Below the pieces are notes generated by a model that worked only from the letters and a program-made list of their open reading frames with translations, ran no database searches and was not told the origin of the DNA. From contig CANGHG010000007.1 of the NCBI GenBank assembly GCA_947453645.1, forward strand, positions 1 to 33,025: DNA of 33,025 nucleotides. Direction: 5' to 3'. Every line of letters begins with the position of its first letter. The stretch's first letter is position 1. Below are positions 18,440 through 26,301 of this stretch, piece after piece. Origin of the DNA: Comamonadaceae bacterium. GTDB lineage: Bacteria > Pseudomonadota > Gammaproteobacteria > Burkholderiales > Burkholderiaceae_C. The position numbers and the translations under genes were made by a program.

Positions 18440-20262
18440 TGGCTCAGGTCCGAGATAACAAGATCAAACTCCAAAGCACCTCCGACCAATCGGAGCCTGT
18501 GGTCGATCAAAAACTCGTCACCTTGTCCAAGTCGGAGCGAAATCAAATCTTTGGATTTCCTTGGGCCATTGGCTTGATCGTGCTATTCATGTCTTTCTAT
18601 GCACCTTCAACATCCGTGCGATGGGAATCATCAGTGGTGGGCATGCTGTTGTTGCTCACGCCATTGTTTTATTTGGCGGGCATGTCACTCAAGTGGATAG
18701 TGCACGTGGCCGTAGGCATCTGCACATTGGGCATCATTGGTGTGTCCATGGAAACTGGCGGCATATATTCAGCACAAATTGTTTGGTTGATGTTGATCCC
18801 GGTTATGCCATTGCGCTTGGTATCGATCAAAGCTTCATTGGCTTGGTTGACCGTGAGTCTGCTGATACTGCTTGTCTTTGGCCAGATGGACCATCAGGAG
18901 TTGGTGGGCGACATGCACCAATCCTTTGGCAGCATGTCAACATGGACTTTTTTGCAACGCATTCTGTTGTGCGCCAGCATGCTGGTGTTGCCTTGGTATT
19001 ACGCCAAGACCTACCGTCAGTCGATAGCGGTCATGAGGCGATATAACAAAGTGATCCACCATAAAAAAATGGAATTGGTGCGTGAACAAGCCAATAAGAA
19101 ATTGTTCATCTCCAGGTTGAGTCATGAAATGCGCACGCCAATGAATGCAGTCGTTGGTTTTTCAAATTTGCTACAAGCGCAATCAGATCAATTTCCACAA
19201 GCTGCAGGCGTTGTCGACCATATTCAAACCACATCTCGACATTTGCTCGCCATCATCAACGGCATCATGGACTACACACAATTGATTGATGGTCAATTGA
19301 AAATCCGTCAGCAAGATGTTGAGTTAACAAGCCTTGTTCTACAAACATTTGACATGTTCAAAGACAGAGCCAGGAGCATGCAAATTGAATACACCTGTGA
19401 GTTGCAAGCAGGAGCACCCCAATGGATCAGAGCCGATGCGCAGCGGGTTGGTCAAATACTCATGAATTTTTTAGAGCTCGCATTGCAAAGAACGTCTGAA
19501 GGCTTTGTGCAGCTCAAGACTCAACACAGTGCTGAGTTGATCGTGTTCACAGTGCATGACTCTGGCACTCACCTGACAGATGATGAATTGCAGTTGTTGA
19601 ATTTACTTGAGATGAGTGCTCAAGACATGCCCGTGAATCATTTGAGCGGTACCGCGCTTGGTTTGAGCATGGCCAAAGCCTTGGCTCAAATGATGGGCGG
19701 CGATGTACTGGCCCAAAATCATTCGGGCCAGGGTTCGAGTTTGACTTTGAGATTGCCCCTGGAGGTGGTTCAGTCGGCCAAGTTGGATGGCATGGGTGGG
19801 CAGGAAGCAGGGGCAAACAGGCATATCAAAGAACTGGGTATCGAAATCTTGGTGGTTGACGACAATCCCGTCAACCGACTATTGGTTCAGCAAGTGATTC
19901 ATGCGCAATGGCCATTGGCCAAAGTCACTCAGGCTGACAATGGACAAAAAGCATTGACCAGACTCAGTGCTCAAAAATTTGATTTGGTGCTGATGGACAT
20001 GTTGATGCCAGAAATGGATGGCATTGAAGCTACCCAGTATGTTCGCCAAGATCCAACTTCCCCCAATCAATGGATCCCTGTGCTGGGTTTGACTGCCAAT
20101 ATCAGCACCGAAGACCATGTCCGTTGTTTGAGTGCTGGCATGAATGATGTGTTGCTCAAACCATTTGATCGGCAGGTGTTGGTCCAACGTGTTGAGCAGT
20201 TGTTATTGGCGTGTCCTGTGTTCACAACCAAATATGCTCGCTTGTTCAAAGCCAAAAGCTGA
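18439..20262 (+). CDS. Hybrid histidine kinase with intact H-box but degenerate ATP domain (receiver)
   Basis: This 607-residue paralogue of the preceding protein has a cytoplasmic N-terminal stretch of about 37 residues, about six transmembrane helices (with GGIYSAQIVW near 107), and a HisKA domain with a normal H-box LSHEMRTPMN (H229). The ATP-binding domain is degenerate: the N-box reads NFLELALQRT with Leu347 for the Mg-binding Asn; G1 reads DSGTH (D374, His378 for Gly); no F-box Phe pair is visible; and G2 reads GTALGL with Ala406 for Gly. The receiver is intact (VVDDNP, D520 in LMDMLMP, LTAN, LKP). It should be unable to autophosphorylate but able to accept phosphate from a partner. The ATG at 18439 shares a base with the upstream stop (TGATG), arguing for coupled synthesis. 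Confidence 0.92.
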   Translation: MAQVRDNKIKLQSTSDQSEPVVDQKLVTLSKSERNQIFGFPWAIGLIVLFMSFYAPSTSVRWESSVVGMLLLLTPLFYLAGMSLKWIVHVAVGICTLGIIGVSMETGGIYSAQIVWLMLIPVMPLRLVSIKASLAWLTVSLLILLVFGQMDHQELVGDMHQSFGSMSTWTFLQRILLCASMLVLPWYYAKTYRQSIAVMRRYNKVIHHKKMELVREQANKKLFISRLSHEMRTPMNAVVGFSNLLQAQSDQFPQAAGVVDHIQTTSRHLLAIINGIMDYTQLIDGQLKIRQQDVELTSLVLQTFDMFKDRARSMQIEYTCELQAGAPQWIRADAQRVGQILMNFLELALQRTSEGFVQLKTQHSAELIVFTVHDSGTHLTDDELQLLNLLEMSAQDMPVNHLSGTALGLSMAKALAQMMGGDVLAQNHSGQGSSLTLRLPLEVVQSAKLDGMGGQEAGANRHIKELGIEILVVDDNPVNRLLVQQVIHAQWPLAKVTQADNGQKALTRLSAQKFDLVLMDMLMPEMDGIEATQYVRQDPTSPNQWIPVLGLTANISTEDHVRCLSAGMNDVLLKPFDRQVLVQRVEQLLLACPVFTTKYARLFKAKS

Positions 20263-20376
20263 GCCTCAGTGCTTCGCGGATGGCCCCGATACAGTCCTGG
20301 GAATTCTTTATCGCCCCAAAGTTACTTGAAGAAGGGCTGTTAGCATGCGATTCTCGAAATCCAAGTGGTTTGAACC

Positions 20377-21078
20377 ATGCCTCAAAACAGCAAAGATCAA
20401 GGCGTACCCGTCTCTGTGAAAATTCGCGAACGGATTTTGGCGGCCAAGAAACGCTTTCATGCCAACGACAACATTGCCGAGTTTTTGCAACCAGGTGAGT
20501 TGGATGACTTGCTTGACGAAGTGGAAGTCAAGATGCGCGGGGTGTTGGAAAGCTTGGTGATAGACACCGATCACGATCACAACACCACCGACACAGCCAA
20601 ACGTGTGGCCAAGCTGTATTTGAAGGAAGTGTTCAATGGTCGCTATGTCAAAGCACCTGAAATCACCGAATTCCCGAATGCAGAGCAGCTCAATGAACTC
20701 ATGATCGTGGGGCCAATCACGGTTCGCAGCGCTTGCAGCCACCATTTTTGTCCTGTGATTGGCAAAATTTGGATTGGCATTTTGCCCAATCAACACACCA
20801 ATGTCATTGGTTTATCCAAGTACGCCAGATTGGCTGAGTGGGTCATGGGTCGTCCCCAAATTCAAGAAGAAGCCGTGGTGCAACTCGCCGATTTGATTCA
20901 AACCAAAACCAAACCCGATGGCCTTGCCTTGGTGATGGAAGCCACACATTACTGCATGGCTTGGCGTGGCGTGAAAGACATGGACAGCCGCATGATCAAC
21001 TCGGTCATGCGCGGAGCGTTCCTCAAAGACCCCAATTTGCGCCGTGAATTTTTAGCGCTGATTCCACAAAAGCATTGA
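20377..21078 (+). CDS. folE: GTP cyclohydrolase I
   Basis: FolE converts GTP to 7,8-dihydroneopterin triphosphate, the entry point to folate and also the source of queuosine precursors. The 233-residue product has the expected zinc site: C120 and H123 in SACSHHFCPVIGK and C193 in HYCMAWRGVKDMDS. GLSKYARLAEWVMGRPQIQEE corresponds to the family's GLSKLAR...RLQVQER region. The usual CEHH motif is CSHH here, with Ser121 in place of Glu; I recall this variant from other betaproteobacterial FolE proteins. The preceding 114 bases hold no clear promoter or ribosome binding site. The downstream DUF429 gene starts 22 bases later. Confidence 0.92.
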   Translation: MPQNSKDQGVPVSVKIRERILAAKKRFHANDNIAEFLQPGELDDLLDEVEVKMRGVLESLVIDTDHDHNTTDTAKRVAKLYLKEVFNGRYVKAPEITEFPNAEQLNELMIVGPITVRSACSHHFCPVIGKIWIGILPNQHTNVIGLSKYARLAEWVMGRPQIQEEAVVQLADLIQTKTKPDGLALVMEATHYCMAWRGVKDMDSRMINSVMRGAFLKDPNLRREFLALIPQKH

Positions 21079-21100
21079 ACTGCGGCTGAGCTTGTCTGTC

Positions 21101-21919
21101 ATGCAGTTGCTTGGATGCGATTTCAGCAGCAGTCCCTCCAAGCGAAAGGCCATTGTTTTGGCTTGGGGGCATTGGCACCAAGAACGTGTGATGCTCAGTC
21201 GACTTGAACGCTGTATGTCTTTGCCAGAGTTCAGTGCCAAATTGCAAACACCTGGGCTTTGGGTTGGTGGTTTCGATTTGCCATTTGGGTTGCCGCGTGA
21301 ATTGGTCATGCAATTGAACTGGCCCAGCCATTGGGTGGCTTGCATGCAGCACTATGCCCAATTATCTCGAGACTCTATTCGCGACCAGTTCGCTGCCTTT
21401 TGCAATGCCCGCCCAGTGGGAGGCAAATTCGCGCACAGGGCAACAGATGGACCAGCAGGCTCAAGTCCTTCCATGAAATGGGTCAACCCCCCAGTGGCCT
21501 TCATGATGCATGCGGGTGTGCCGTTGATGTTGGAAGCCAATTTGCATTTCCCAGGTTTGCATGATGGCGACAGATCGCGCGTGGCTTTGGAAGCCTACCC
21601 AGGTTTGTGGGCTCGTCGTGTATTGGGGGCTCGCAGTTACAAGAGCGACTCGGCAGCCAAGCAAACAGCAGAGCGATTCATTGCTCGAAAAGACCTGCTG
21701 CATGCCTTGGTTTGGGGTCATGATGACTTGCCAGTGCGGCTCCAACTCAGCTCCGCACAGCAAGATGCTGTGTTGGCAGATGCCAGTGGAGACAGCTTGG
21801 ATGCCGTGGTGTGCATGATGCAAGCTGCTTGGGCTGAGCAGCAGCACGCGCAAGGTCATCCCCTGTATGGGTTGCCCGACAACATGGACCCCCTTGAGGG
21901 TTGGATTCTCAACGCATGA
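21101..21919 (+). CDS. DUF429 family protein
   Basis: This 272-residue protein begins LLGCDFSSSPSKRKAIV, the acidic first strand typical of DUF429, a family thought to adopt an RNase H-like fold. Further markers are GGFDLPFGLPRELV near 68-81, the LEAYPGLWARRVLGARSYKSD stretch near 165-185, and GDSLDAVVCMMQAAW near the C-terminus, where an Asp would complete a metal site. The substrate and role are unknown. I use the ATG at 21101; a TTG at 21092 is in frame. The stop overlaps the acetyltransferase start by four bases (ATGA), so the two are coupled. Confidence 0.85.
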   Translation: MQLLGCDFSSSPSKRKAIVLAWGHWHQERVMLSRLERCMSLPEFSAKLQTPGLWVGGFDLPFGLPRELVMQLNWPSHWVACMQHYAQLSRDSIRDQFAAFCNARPVGGKFAHRATDGPAGSSPSMKWVNPPVAFMMHAGVPLMLEANLHFPGLHDGDRSRVALEAYPGLWARRVLGARSYKSDSAAKQTAERFIARKDLLHALVWGHDDLPVRLQLSSAQQDAVLADASGDSLDAVVCMMQAAWAEQQHAQGHPLYGLPDNMDPLEGWILNA

Positions 21920-22491
21920 GTGATGTTTTTTCTCAGCTGATAGAAACGCCACGCATGTGGTTGCGTTGCCCACTCCCAGGGGACGGTGAGGCGGTGTATG
22001 CAGGGGTTTTGGAAACCTTGGTGCAATTGCGGCAATGGCCCGAGTCTTTGCCATGGGCGCAGAACGAGCAGTCCCCACGCTTGTCAGAAGATTACTGCCA
22101 AACTTGTTACGCAGCTTGGGTCATGCGGGTGACTTGGCCTATGTTGATGATTGACAAAGCCAGCGATCAATTTGCAGGCACTGTGGGGTTTCATCACATC
22201 GATTGGACAAACCAACGCTGGGAATTGGGGTATTGGTGCCGACTCGCATTTCAGGGACAAGGTCGCATGACCGAGGCTGTGAAAGCCTTGACCGATGCGG
22301 CCACCAAGGCTTGTCCAGGCATGCAGCTGACCTCACGGGTGGATGAGCGAAACAAGCCAAGCATCAAGGTGCTTGAACGCGCTGGCTATTCGATGGTCAA
22401 AGAAGAGAAGCAGGGTGTTTCAGGTGACCAACACCGACTGGTGCGCCATTACGCCTGGGGACGAGCGCTGCACACCGGGCAATCGGCTTGA
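21916..22491 (+). CDS. GNAT family N-acetyltransferase (RimJ/RimL type)
   Basis: This 191-residue protein has the ETPRMWLRCPLPGDGEAV start typical of RimJ/RimL-like acetyltransferases, which use acetyl-CoA to modify protein N-termini or small molecules. The core has FAGTVGFHHIDW, ELGYWCRLAFQGQGRMTEAV (the CoA-binding region, with QGQGRM in place of the common RGKGYA), and RVDERNKPSIKVLERAGY, which matches the usual VxxxNxxSxxVxEKxGF. The target is unknown. The last 43 bases overlap, tail to tail, the 3' end of the E1-like gene on the other strand. Confidence 0.87.
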   Translation: MSDVFSQLIETPRMWLRCPLPGDGEAVYAGVLETLVQLRQWPESLPWAQNEQSPRLSEDYCQTCYAAWVMRVTWPMLMIDKASDQFAGTVGFHHIDWTNQRWELGYWCRLAFQGQGRMTEAVKALTDAATKACPGMQLTSRVDERNKPSIKVLERAGYSMVKEEKQGVSGDQHRLVRHYAWGRALHTGQSA

Positions 22492-23207
22492 CGTTGCATT
22501 CGCATCTCAGTCCAACTCAAGTCACGGCCATCCATCATCTGTAGACGACCTGCCAGCGAAGTGCCCAAACCTGCCAGAAGTTTCAAGGCTTCTGCCGCTT
22601 GCAAGCTGCCAATCACGCCGACCAATGGCGCGAGCACGCCCATGGTGGCGCAGCTCACCTCTTCAGGTGCGTGATCGGGTGGAAATACACAGGCATAGCA
22701 AGGTGAAAGCGGGTTGCGCACATCGTAAGTGGTGAGTTGACCATCCAAACGAATGACCGCGCCACTGACCAAGGGCACTTGGTGAGTCACGCAGGCCGCA
22801 TTCACAGCATGACGGGTTTGAAAGTTGTCAGAACAGTCGAGCACCACATCGGCTTGCGACACGAGTTGCATGAGCATGTCGGCATCGGCGCGGTGAGGCA
22901 CCAATTGCACTTGGCACTCTGGGTTGAGAGCCAGCATGGCGGTGCGTGCTGAAGCTACTTTGGCTTGTCCGATGCGCTCGGTGGTGTGGGCAATTTGACG
23001 TTGCAAATTGGTCAGGTCCACGGTGTCGTGGTCTACCAAGGTAATGCGCCCCACGCCAGACGCCGCCAAGTACATGGCCGCTGGGCTACCCAAACCGCCC
23101 GCACCCAAGATGAGTGCGTGGCTGTTCAAAAGCTGGGTTTGTCCCTCGTCACCCAGTTCATTGAGCAGGATGTGGCGCGAGTAGCGCAGCAGCTGGGCGT
23201 CATTCAC
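22449..23207 (-). CDS. MoeB/ThiF-type adenylyltransferase (E1-like)
   Basis: This enzyme adenylates the C-terminal glycine of a small sulfur-carrier protein (MoaD or ThiS) for molybdopterin or thiamine synthesis. The 252-residue product has the nucleotide-binding GAGGLGS at 35-41, the conserved DLTNLQRQ at 64-71, and a zinc site of two CxxC pairs (C170/C173 and C243/C246). C186 lies in EEVSCATMGVL. No rhodanese domain is fused. Sequence alone does not separate MoeB from ThiF; I see neither moaD nor thiS nearby. The second zinc pair and the stop are encoded within the 43-base overlap with the convergent acetyltransferase gene. It starts three bases after the protease gene stop. Confidence 0.92.
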   Translation of the reverse strand: MNDAQLLRYSRHILLNELGDEGQTQLLNSHALILGAGGLGSPAAMYLAASGVGRITLVDHDTVDLTNLQRQIAHTTERIGQAKVASARTAMLALNPECQVQLVPHRADADMLMQLVSQADVVLDCSDNFQTRHAVNAACVTHQVPLVSGAVIRLDGQLTTYDVRNPLSPCYACVFPPDHAPEEVSCATMGVLAPLVGVIGSLQAAEALKLLAGLGTSLAGRLQMMDGRDLSWTEMRMQRQADCPVCSARPQA

Positions 23208-23210
23208 GCC

Positions 23211-24659
23211 TTACTGTTCCTTTTTCTCAGCTGGGCGTTCAGCCTGGGTTTTGCTGACCTTCACAGGTTGGTTTTTCAGGTGGTTGAGGGCTTGCTGCAA
23301 TTGGAAGTCATCTGCACTGCCAAACTCTGGTGATTTGCGATCGGCCACAGGCTTTTTGGATTCTTCTTCCAACCGCTTCAAAGCTTCTTCGCGTGCTTTC
23401 TCACGGGCGGTGTCTTTCACTTCAGCGCCTTGGCCACTGTTGAGGTGCTTTTCCAAATCGGCTTCACGGGTCCGCAATGCGGCATAAGGACTGCCTTCGG
23501 CGGTGTCATCGACCAGCAGCTCGGGCACGATGCCTTTGGCTTGAATCGAGCGTCCGCTGGGGGTGTAGTAGCGCGCCGTGGTGATTTTCAAGGCCGTGTC
23601 GGCACCGAGTTGACGAACGGTTTGAACCGAGCCTTTGCCAAAGGTTTGACTGCCCATGAGCACGGCACGCTTGTGATCTTGCAAAGCACCCGCCACGATT
23701 TCGCTCGCAGAGGCTGAACCTTCATTGACCAAGACCACCAAGGGAATTTTCTTGAACAAACCTTTGGTGTTTTTGTCCAAAACTGCTACCGTGTCTTGAC
23801 CACCGCGGCGCAAATAAAACTCGGGCGCGGCTTTGAAGGTGAACTTGCTTTCTTCCAGCTGGCCGTTGGTAGAGACCACGGTCACGTTGTCGGGCAAGAA
23901 GACGGCAGAAATGGCCACCGCCGCATCCAACAAACCGCCTGGGTCGTTGCGCAAATCGAGCACCAAGCCCTTCATTTTCGGATCTTGTTTGTAGAGCTCC
24001 TCCAGCTTGCGGGTCAAGTCGTCCACGGTGCGCTCTTGGAATTGGCTCACGCGAATCCAGCCGAAGCCGTTCTCGATCATCTTGCTTTTCACACTGACGG
24101 TCTTGATTTCCTCACGGACGATGGTGACCGGGAAGGTGCGGTTTTCGTCCTTGCGGAAGATGGTGAGTACCACCTGGGTTTTGGGCTCGCCACGCATGCG
24201 TTTGACCGCTTCATTGAGTGACATGCCTTTGACCGCGGTGTCATCCACCTTGGTGATCAAGTCGCCAGGCTTGAGTCCAGCGCGGTCGGCGGGTGAACCC
24301 TCGATGGGCGAGACCACCTTGACCAGGCCTTCTTCTTGAGAAATTTCGATGCCCACACCGACAAATTTGCCTGTGGTGCCTTCGCGGAATTCTTTGTAGG
24401 ATTTTTTGTCGAAGTACTGGGAATGAGGGTCAAGGCTGGCCACCATGCCTGCGATGGCGTCGTTGATGAGTTTTTTCTCGTCCACGGGTTCCACATAATC
24501 GCTCTTGACCATGCTGAAAACAGCGGCCAATTGCTGCAACTCTTCCAAGGGCAGGGGCGCCATGTTGGCGCGGGCCACGGTTTGGAGAGAGAACGTGGTG
24601 AGTGCGCCCGTGAGTGCGCCAACGGTCAACCAACCTGCAATTTTGAGTTTGTGGCCCAT
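23211..24659 (-). CDS. C-terminal processing protease (S41, CtpA/Prc-like)
   Basis: This 482-residue serine protease of family S41 degrades or trims envelope proteins from their C-termini. It has an N-terminal signal or anchor (about 7-30) and a PDZ domain at about 95-165 with GVGIEI and AGLKPGDLI. The S41 catalytic domain contains LRNDPGGLL (237-244), the nucleophile motif GSASASEI (314-321) and the catalytic lysine K342 in FGKGSVQT. A charged, helical C-terminal tail (about 400-482) is rich in Lys, Glu and Arg. An AAGG ribosome binding site precedes the ATG. It lies between gpmA and the E1-like gene on the same strand, and the latter is probably co-transcribed. Confidence 0.94.
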   Translation of the reverse strand: MGHKLKIAGWLTVGALTGALTTFSLQTVARANMAPLPLEELQQLAAVFSMVKSDYVEPVDEKKLINDAIAGMVASLDPHSQYFDKKSYKEFREGTTGKFVGVGIEISQEEGLVKVVSPIEGSPADRAGLKPGDLITKVDDTAVKGMSLNEAVKRMRGEPKTQVVLTIFRKDENRTFPVTIVREEIKTVSVKSKMIENGFGWIRVSQFQERTVDDLTRKLEELYKQDPKMKGLVLDLRNDPGGLLDAAVAISAVFLPDNVTVVSTNGQLEESKFTFKAAPEFYLRRGGQDTVAVLDKNTKGLFKKIPLVVLVNEGSASASEIVAGALQDHKRAVLMGSQTFGKGSVQTVRQLGADTALKITTARYYTPSGRSIQAKGIVPELLVDDTAEGSPYAALRTREADLEKHLNSGQGAEVKDTAREKAREEALKRLEEESKKPVADRKSPEFGSADDFQLQQALNHLKNQPVKVSKTQAERPAEKKEQ

Positions 24660-24680
24660 GTGTACCTTGTTAATGTAGCT

Positions 24681-24700
24681 ATCGCACGCCAGGGTGCGAT
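24681..24700. promoter_or_regulatory. Perfect 7-base inverted repeat upstream of the S41 protease gene
   Basis: ATCGCAC (24681-24687) and GTGCGAT (24694-24700) are perfect inverted arms around a 6-base spacer, 21 bases before the protease start codon in the 102-base gap after gpmA. It could be a regulator binding site, a hairpin in the protease mRNA leader, or part of gpmA termination, although no T-run follows on the minus strand. Confidence 0.4.
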
Positions 24701-24761
24701 TTAGGCAGATAGTCTACTGTGGAAGAGCCCCAAGCGTTTGCCAAAACCTGGATACCCCAAC

Positions 24762-25478
24762 TCAGGCCGGTTTGAGGGCGACGGCTTGCTCGTGTAAGTA
24801 GTAATGGCGAACAGGACGCAAATTGGCGTCGAGTTCATACACCAAAGGTTGTCCATTGGGGATGTTCAGGCCCACAATATCCTGATCTGAGATGCCATCC
24901 AGGTACTTGACCATGGCGCGTATGGAGTTGCCATGAGCGCTGACGATCACCCGTTTGCCGCTGCGCAAGGCCGGGGCCAATGCGTCTTGCCAAAATGGCA
25001 TGACCCGATCTACCGTGTCCTTGAGGCATTCGGTGAGCGGAATTTGCTCCGCTTCAAGTTTGGCGTAACGCAGGTCGCCGCGCTCGCTGCGCGTGTCATC
25101 TGGCGTGAGGGATGGCGGGGGCACGTCATAGCTGCGACGCCACGCCAGCACTTGGGCGTCACCGTATTGTTGAGCTGTTTCAGCTTTGTCCAAACCTTGC
25201 AATGCACCATAGTGGCGCTCGTTCAAACGCCAGTGATGTGCCACGGGCAGCCAGCTGCGGTCCATGCCATCTAGCATGTGCCACATGGTGTGAATCGCTC
25301 GCTTGAGAACGCTGGTGTAGCCCACATCAAATTCAAAACCATGGGCTTTGAGCAATTCGCCTGCTGCGCGGGCTTGCGCCACCCCTGTGGGGGTGAGATC
25401 GACATCGGTCCAGCCAGTGAAGCGATTTTCCAAATTCCAGGTGGACTCGCCATGGCGAATCAAAACAAGCGTGTACAT
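24762..25478 (-). CDS. gpmA: 2,3-bisphosphoglycerate-dependent phosphoglycerate mutase
   Basis: GpmA interconverts 3- and 2-phosphoglycerate in glycolysis and gluconeogenesis, using a phosphohistidine. The 238-residue product has the phosphorylated H9 in [10 protein letters not shown], the catalytic E87 in [11 protein letters not shown], and the second active-site H182 in [27 protein letters not shown] near the C-terminus is typical of the dPGM family. The gene diverges from the rhodanese gene with a 77-base gap. Identity is secure. Confidence 0.96.
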   Translation of the reverse strand: MYTLVLIRHGESTWNLENRFTGWTDVDLTPTGVAQARAAGELLKAHGFEFDVGYTSVLKRAIHTMWHMLDGMDRSWLPVAHHWRLNERHYGALQGLDKAETAQQYGDAQVLAWRRSYDVPPPSLTPDDTRSERGDLRYAKLEAEQIPLTECLKDTVDRVMPFWQDALAPALRSGKRVIVSAHGNSIRAMVKYLDGISDQDIVGLNIPNGQPLVYELDANLRPVRHYYLHEQAVALKPA

Positions 25479-25555
25479 GGGGAGAATGACCTTGAGGTGA
25501 GAACAGCGTTAAAAGGATTCTAAAATGGCCACATTACATGTTTCTGGGCTAGCGC

Positions 25556-25963
25556 GTGAATTTTCTATTAGACAACTGGTTATTGATCCTGGTGGCCTTC
25601 TCTTCAGGCGTTGCCTTGTTGCTGCCCAATCTCAGTACTTTGGGCGCACCAGGCTTGTCGCCCACCCAAGCGGTGCTGATGATCAACCGCGAAAAAGCCA
25701 ATATCGTGGATGTGCGTGCCGCTGATGAATTTGCGAGCGGTCACCTCATTGGTGCTCGCCACTTGCCCTTGGACCGTTTGCAAGAAGAGTTGAGCAAAAC
25801 CGTCACCGATAAAAAACGCCCTCTTATTTTGGTTTGCCACAGTGGCATGCGGTCTCAAAAGGCTTTGGTCATTGCCAAAGCGCAAGGCTACGAACAAGCC
25901 CATAGCCTGGGCGGTGGTTTGAAAATTTGGCAAGAAGCCAACTTACCTTTGGAAAAAGCTTGA
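25556..25963 (+). CDS. Membrane-anchored rhodanese domain protein
   Basis: The 135-residue product has one N-terminal transmembrane helix (about 5-25, DNWLLILVAFSSGVALLLP), then a single rhodanese domain with the persulfide-carrying C94 in the active-site loop CHSGMRS (94-100). VDVRAADEFASGHLIGARHLP matches the family's N-terminal pattern. Single-domain rhodaneses carry sulfane sulfur; the acceptor is unknown. The start codon is GTG at 25556, giving the expected MNFLLDNW start; no nearer ATG is in frame. It heads a cluster with the glutaredoxin (3-base gap), secB and gpsA, an order I know from other betaproteobacteria and beyond. A TAAAAT hexamer at 25521-25526 is a weak -10 candidate. Confidence 0.9.
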   Translation: MNFLLDNWLLILVAFSSGVALLLPNLSTLGAPGLSPTQAVLMINREKANIVDVRAADEFASGHLIGARHLPLDRLQEELSKTVTDKKRPLILVCHSGMRSQKALVIAKAQGYEQAHSLGGGLKIWQEANLPLEKA

Positions 25964-25966
25964 ATC

Positions 25967-26227
25967 ATGTCGCCAGTCAAGATGTTCACGACCGCCGTTT
26001 GCCCTTTCTGTGTTCGCGCCAAGCAGTTGCTCAAAGCGCGAGGAGTTGAGCACATTGAAGAGGTGCGCATCGACCAACTGCCCGAAGAGCGCGACCGCAT
26101 GATGGCCCTGACTGGGCGACGCACCGTGCCGCAAATCTTCATTGGCGACAAGCACGTGGGTGGTTGTGACGACCTGGTGGCGCTGGACAGCCAAGGGGGC
26201 CTGCTGCCCCTGCTGCAAGCAAACTGA
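25967..26227 (+). CDS. grxC: Glutaredoxin 3
   Basis: Grx3 is a small glutathione-dependent dithiol reductase that keeps cytoplasmic protein thiols reduced. The 86-residue product has the redox motif CPFC (C12, C15), the cis-proline segment TVPQIF near 61-66, and the glutathione-binding GGCDDL near 74-79. This fits GrxC in length and motifs. It starts three bases after the rhodanese stop, which suggests shared transcription. A hairpin with a T-run follows, so part of the transcription may end before secB. Confidence 0.95.
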   Translation: MSPVKMFTTAVCPFCVRAKQLLKARGVEHIEEVRIDQLPEERDRMMALTGRRTVPQIFIGDKHVGGCDDLVALDSQGGLLPLLQAN

Positions 26228-26251
26228 GATAATCCCCCGCACATTAACCCC

Positions 26252-26286
26252 ACCCGCTTCAGGCATGGTTGCTCGGCGGGTTTTTT
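26252..26286 (+). terminator. Possible Rho-independent terminator between grxC and secB
   Basis: ACCCGC (26252-26257) can pair with GCGGGT (26276-26281), followed by a run of six T at 26281-26286. The stem is GC-rich but the loop is long (18 bases), so it is weaker than a standard terminator. secB begins at 26302, so this could be an attenuating element between grxC and secB instead of a complete stop. Confidence 0.45.
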
Positions 26287-26301
26287 CATTCAGGAAGCCC
26301 C

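Noticed and set aside
25525-25725. 66-codon open frame starting ATGGCCACATTACATG upstream of the rhodanese
   Set aside because: It is out of frame with the rhodanese and has no recognisable content; the GTG at 25556 gives the expected rhodanese N-terminus.
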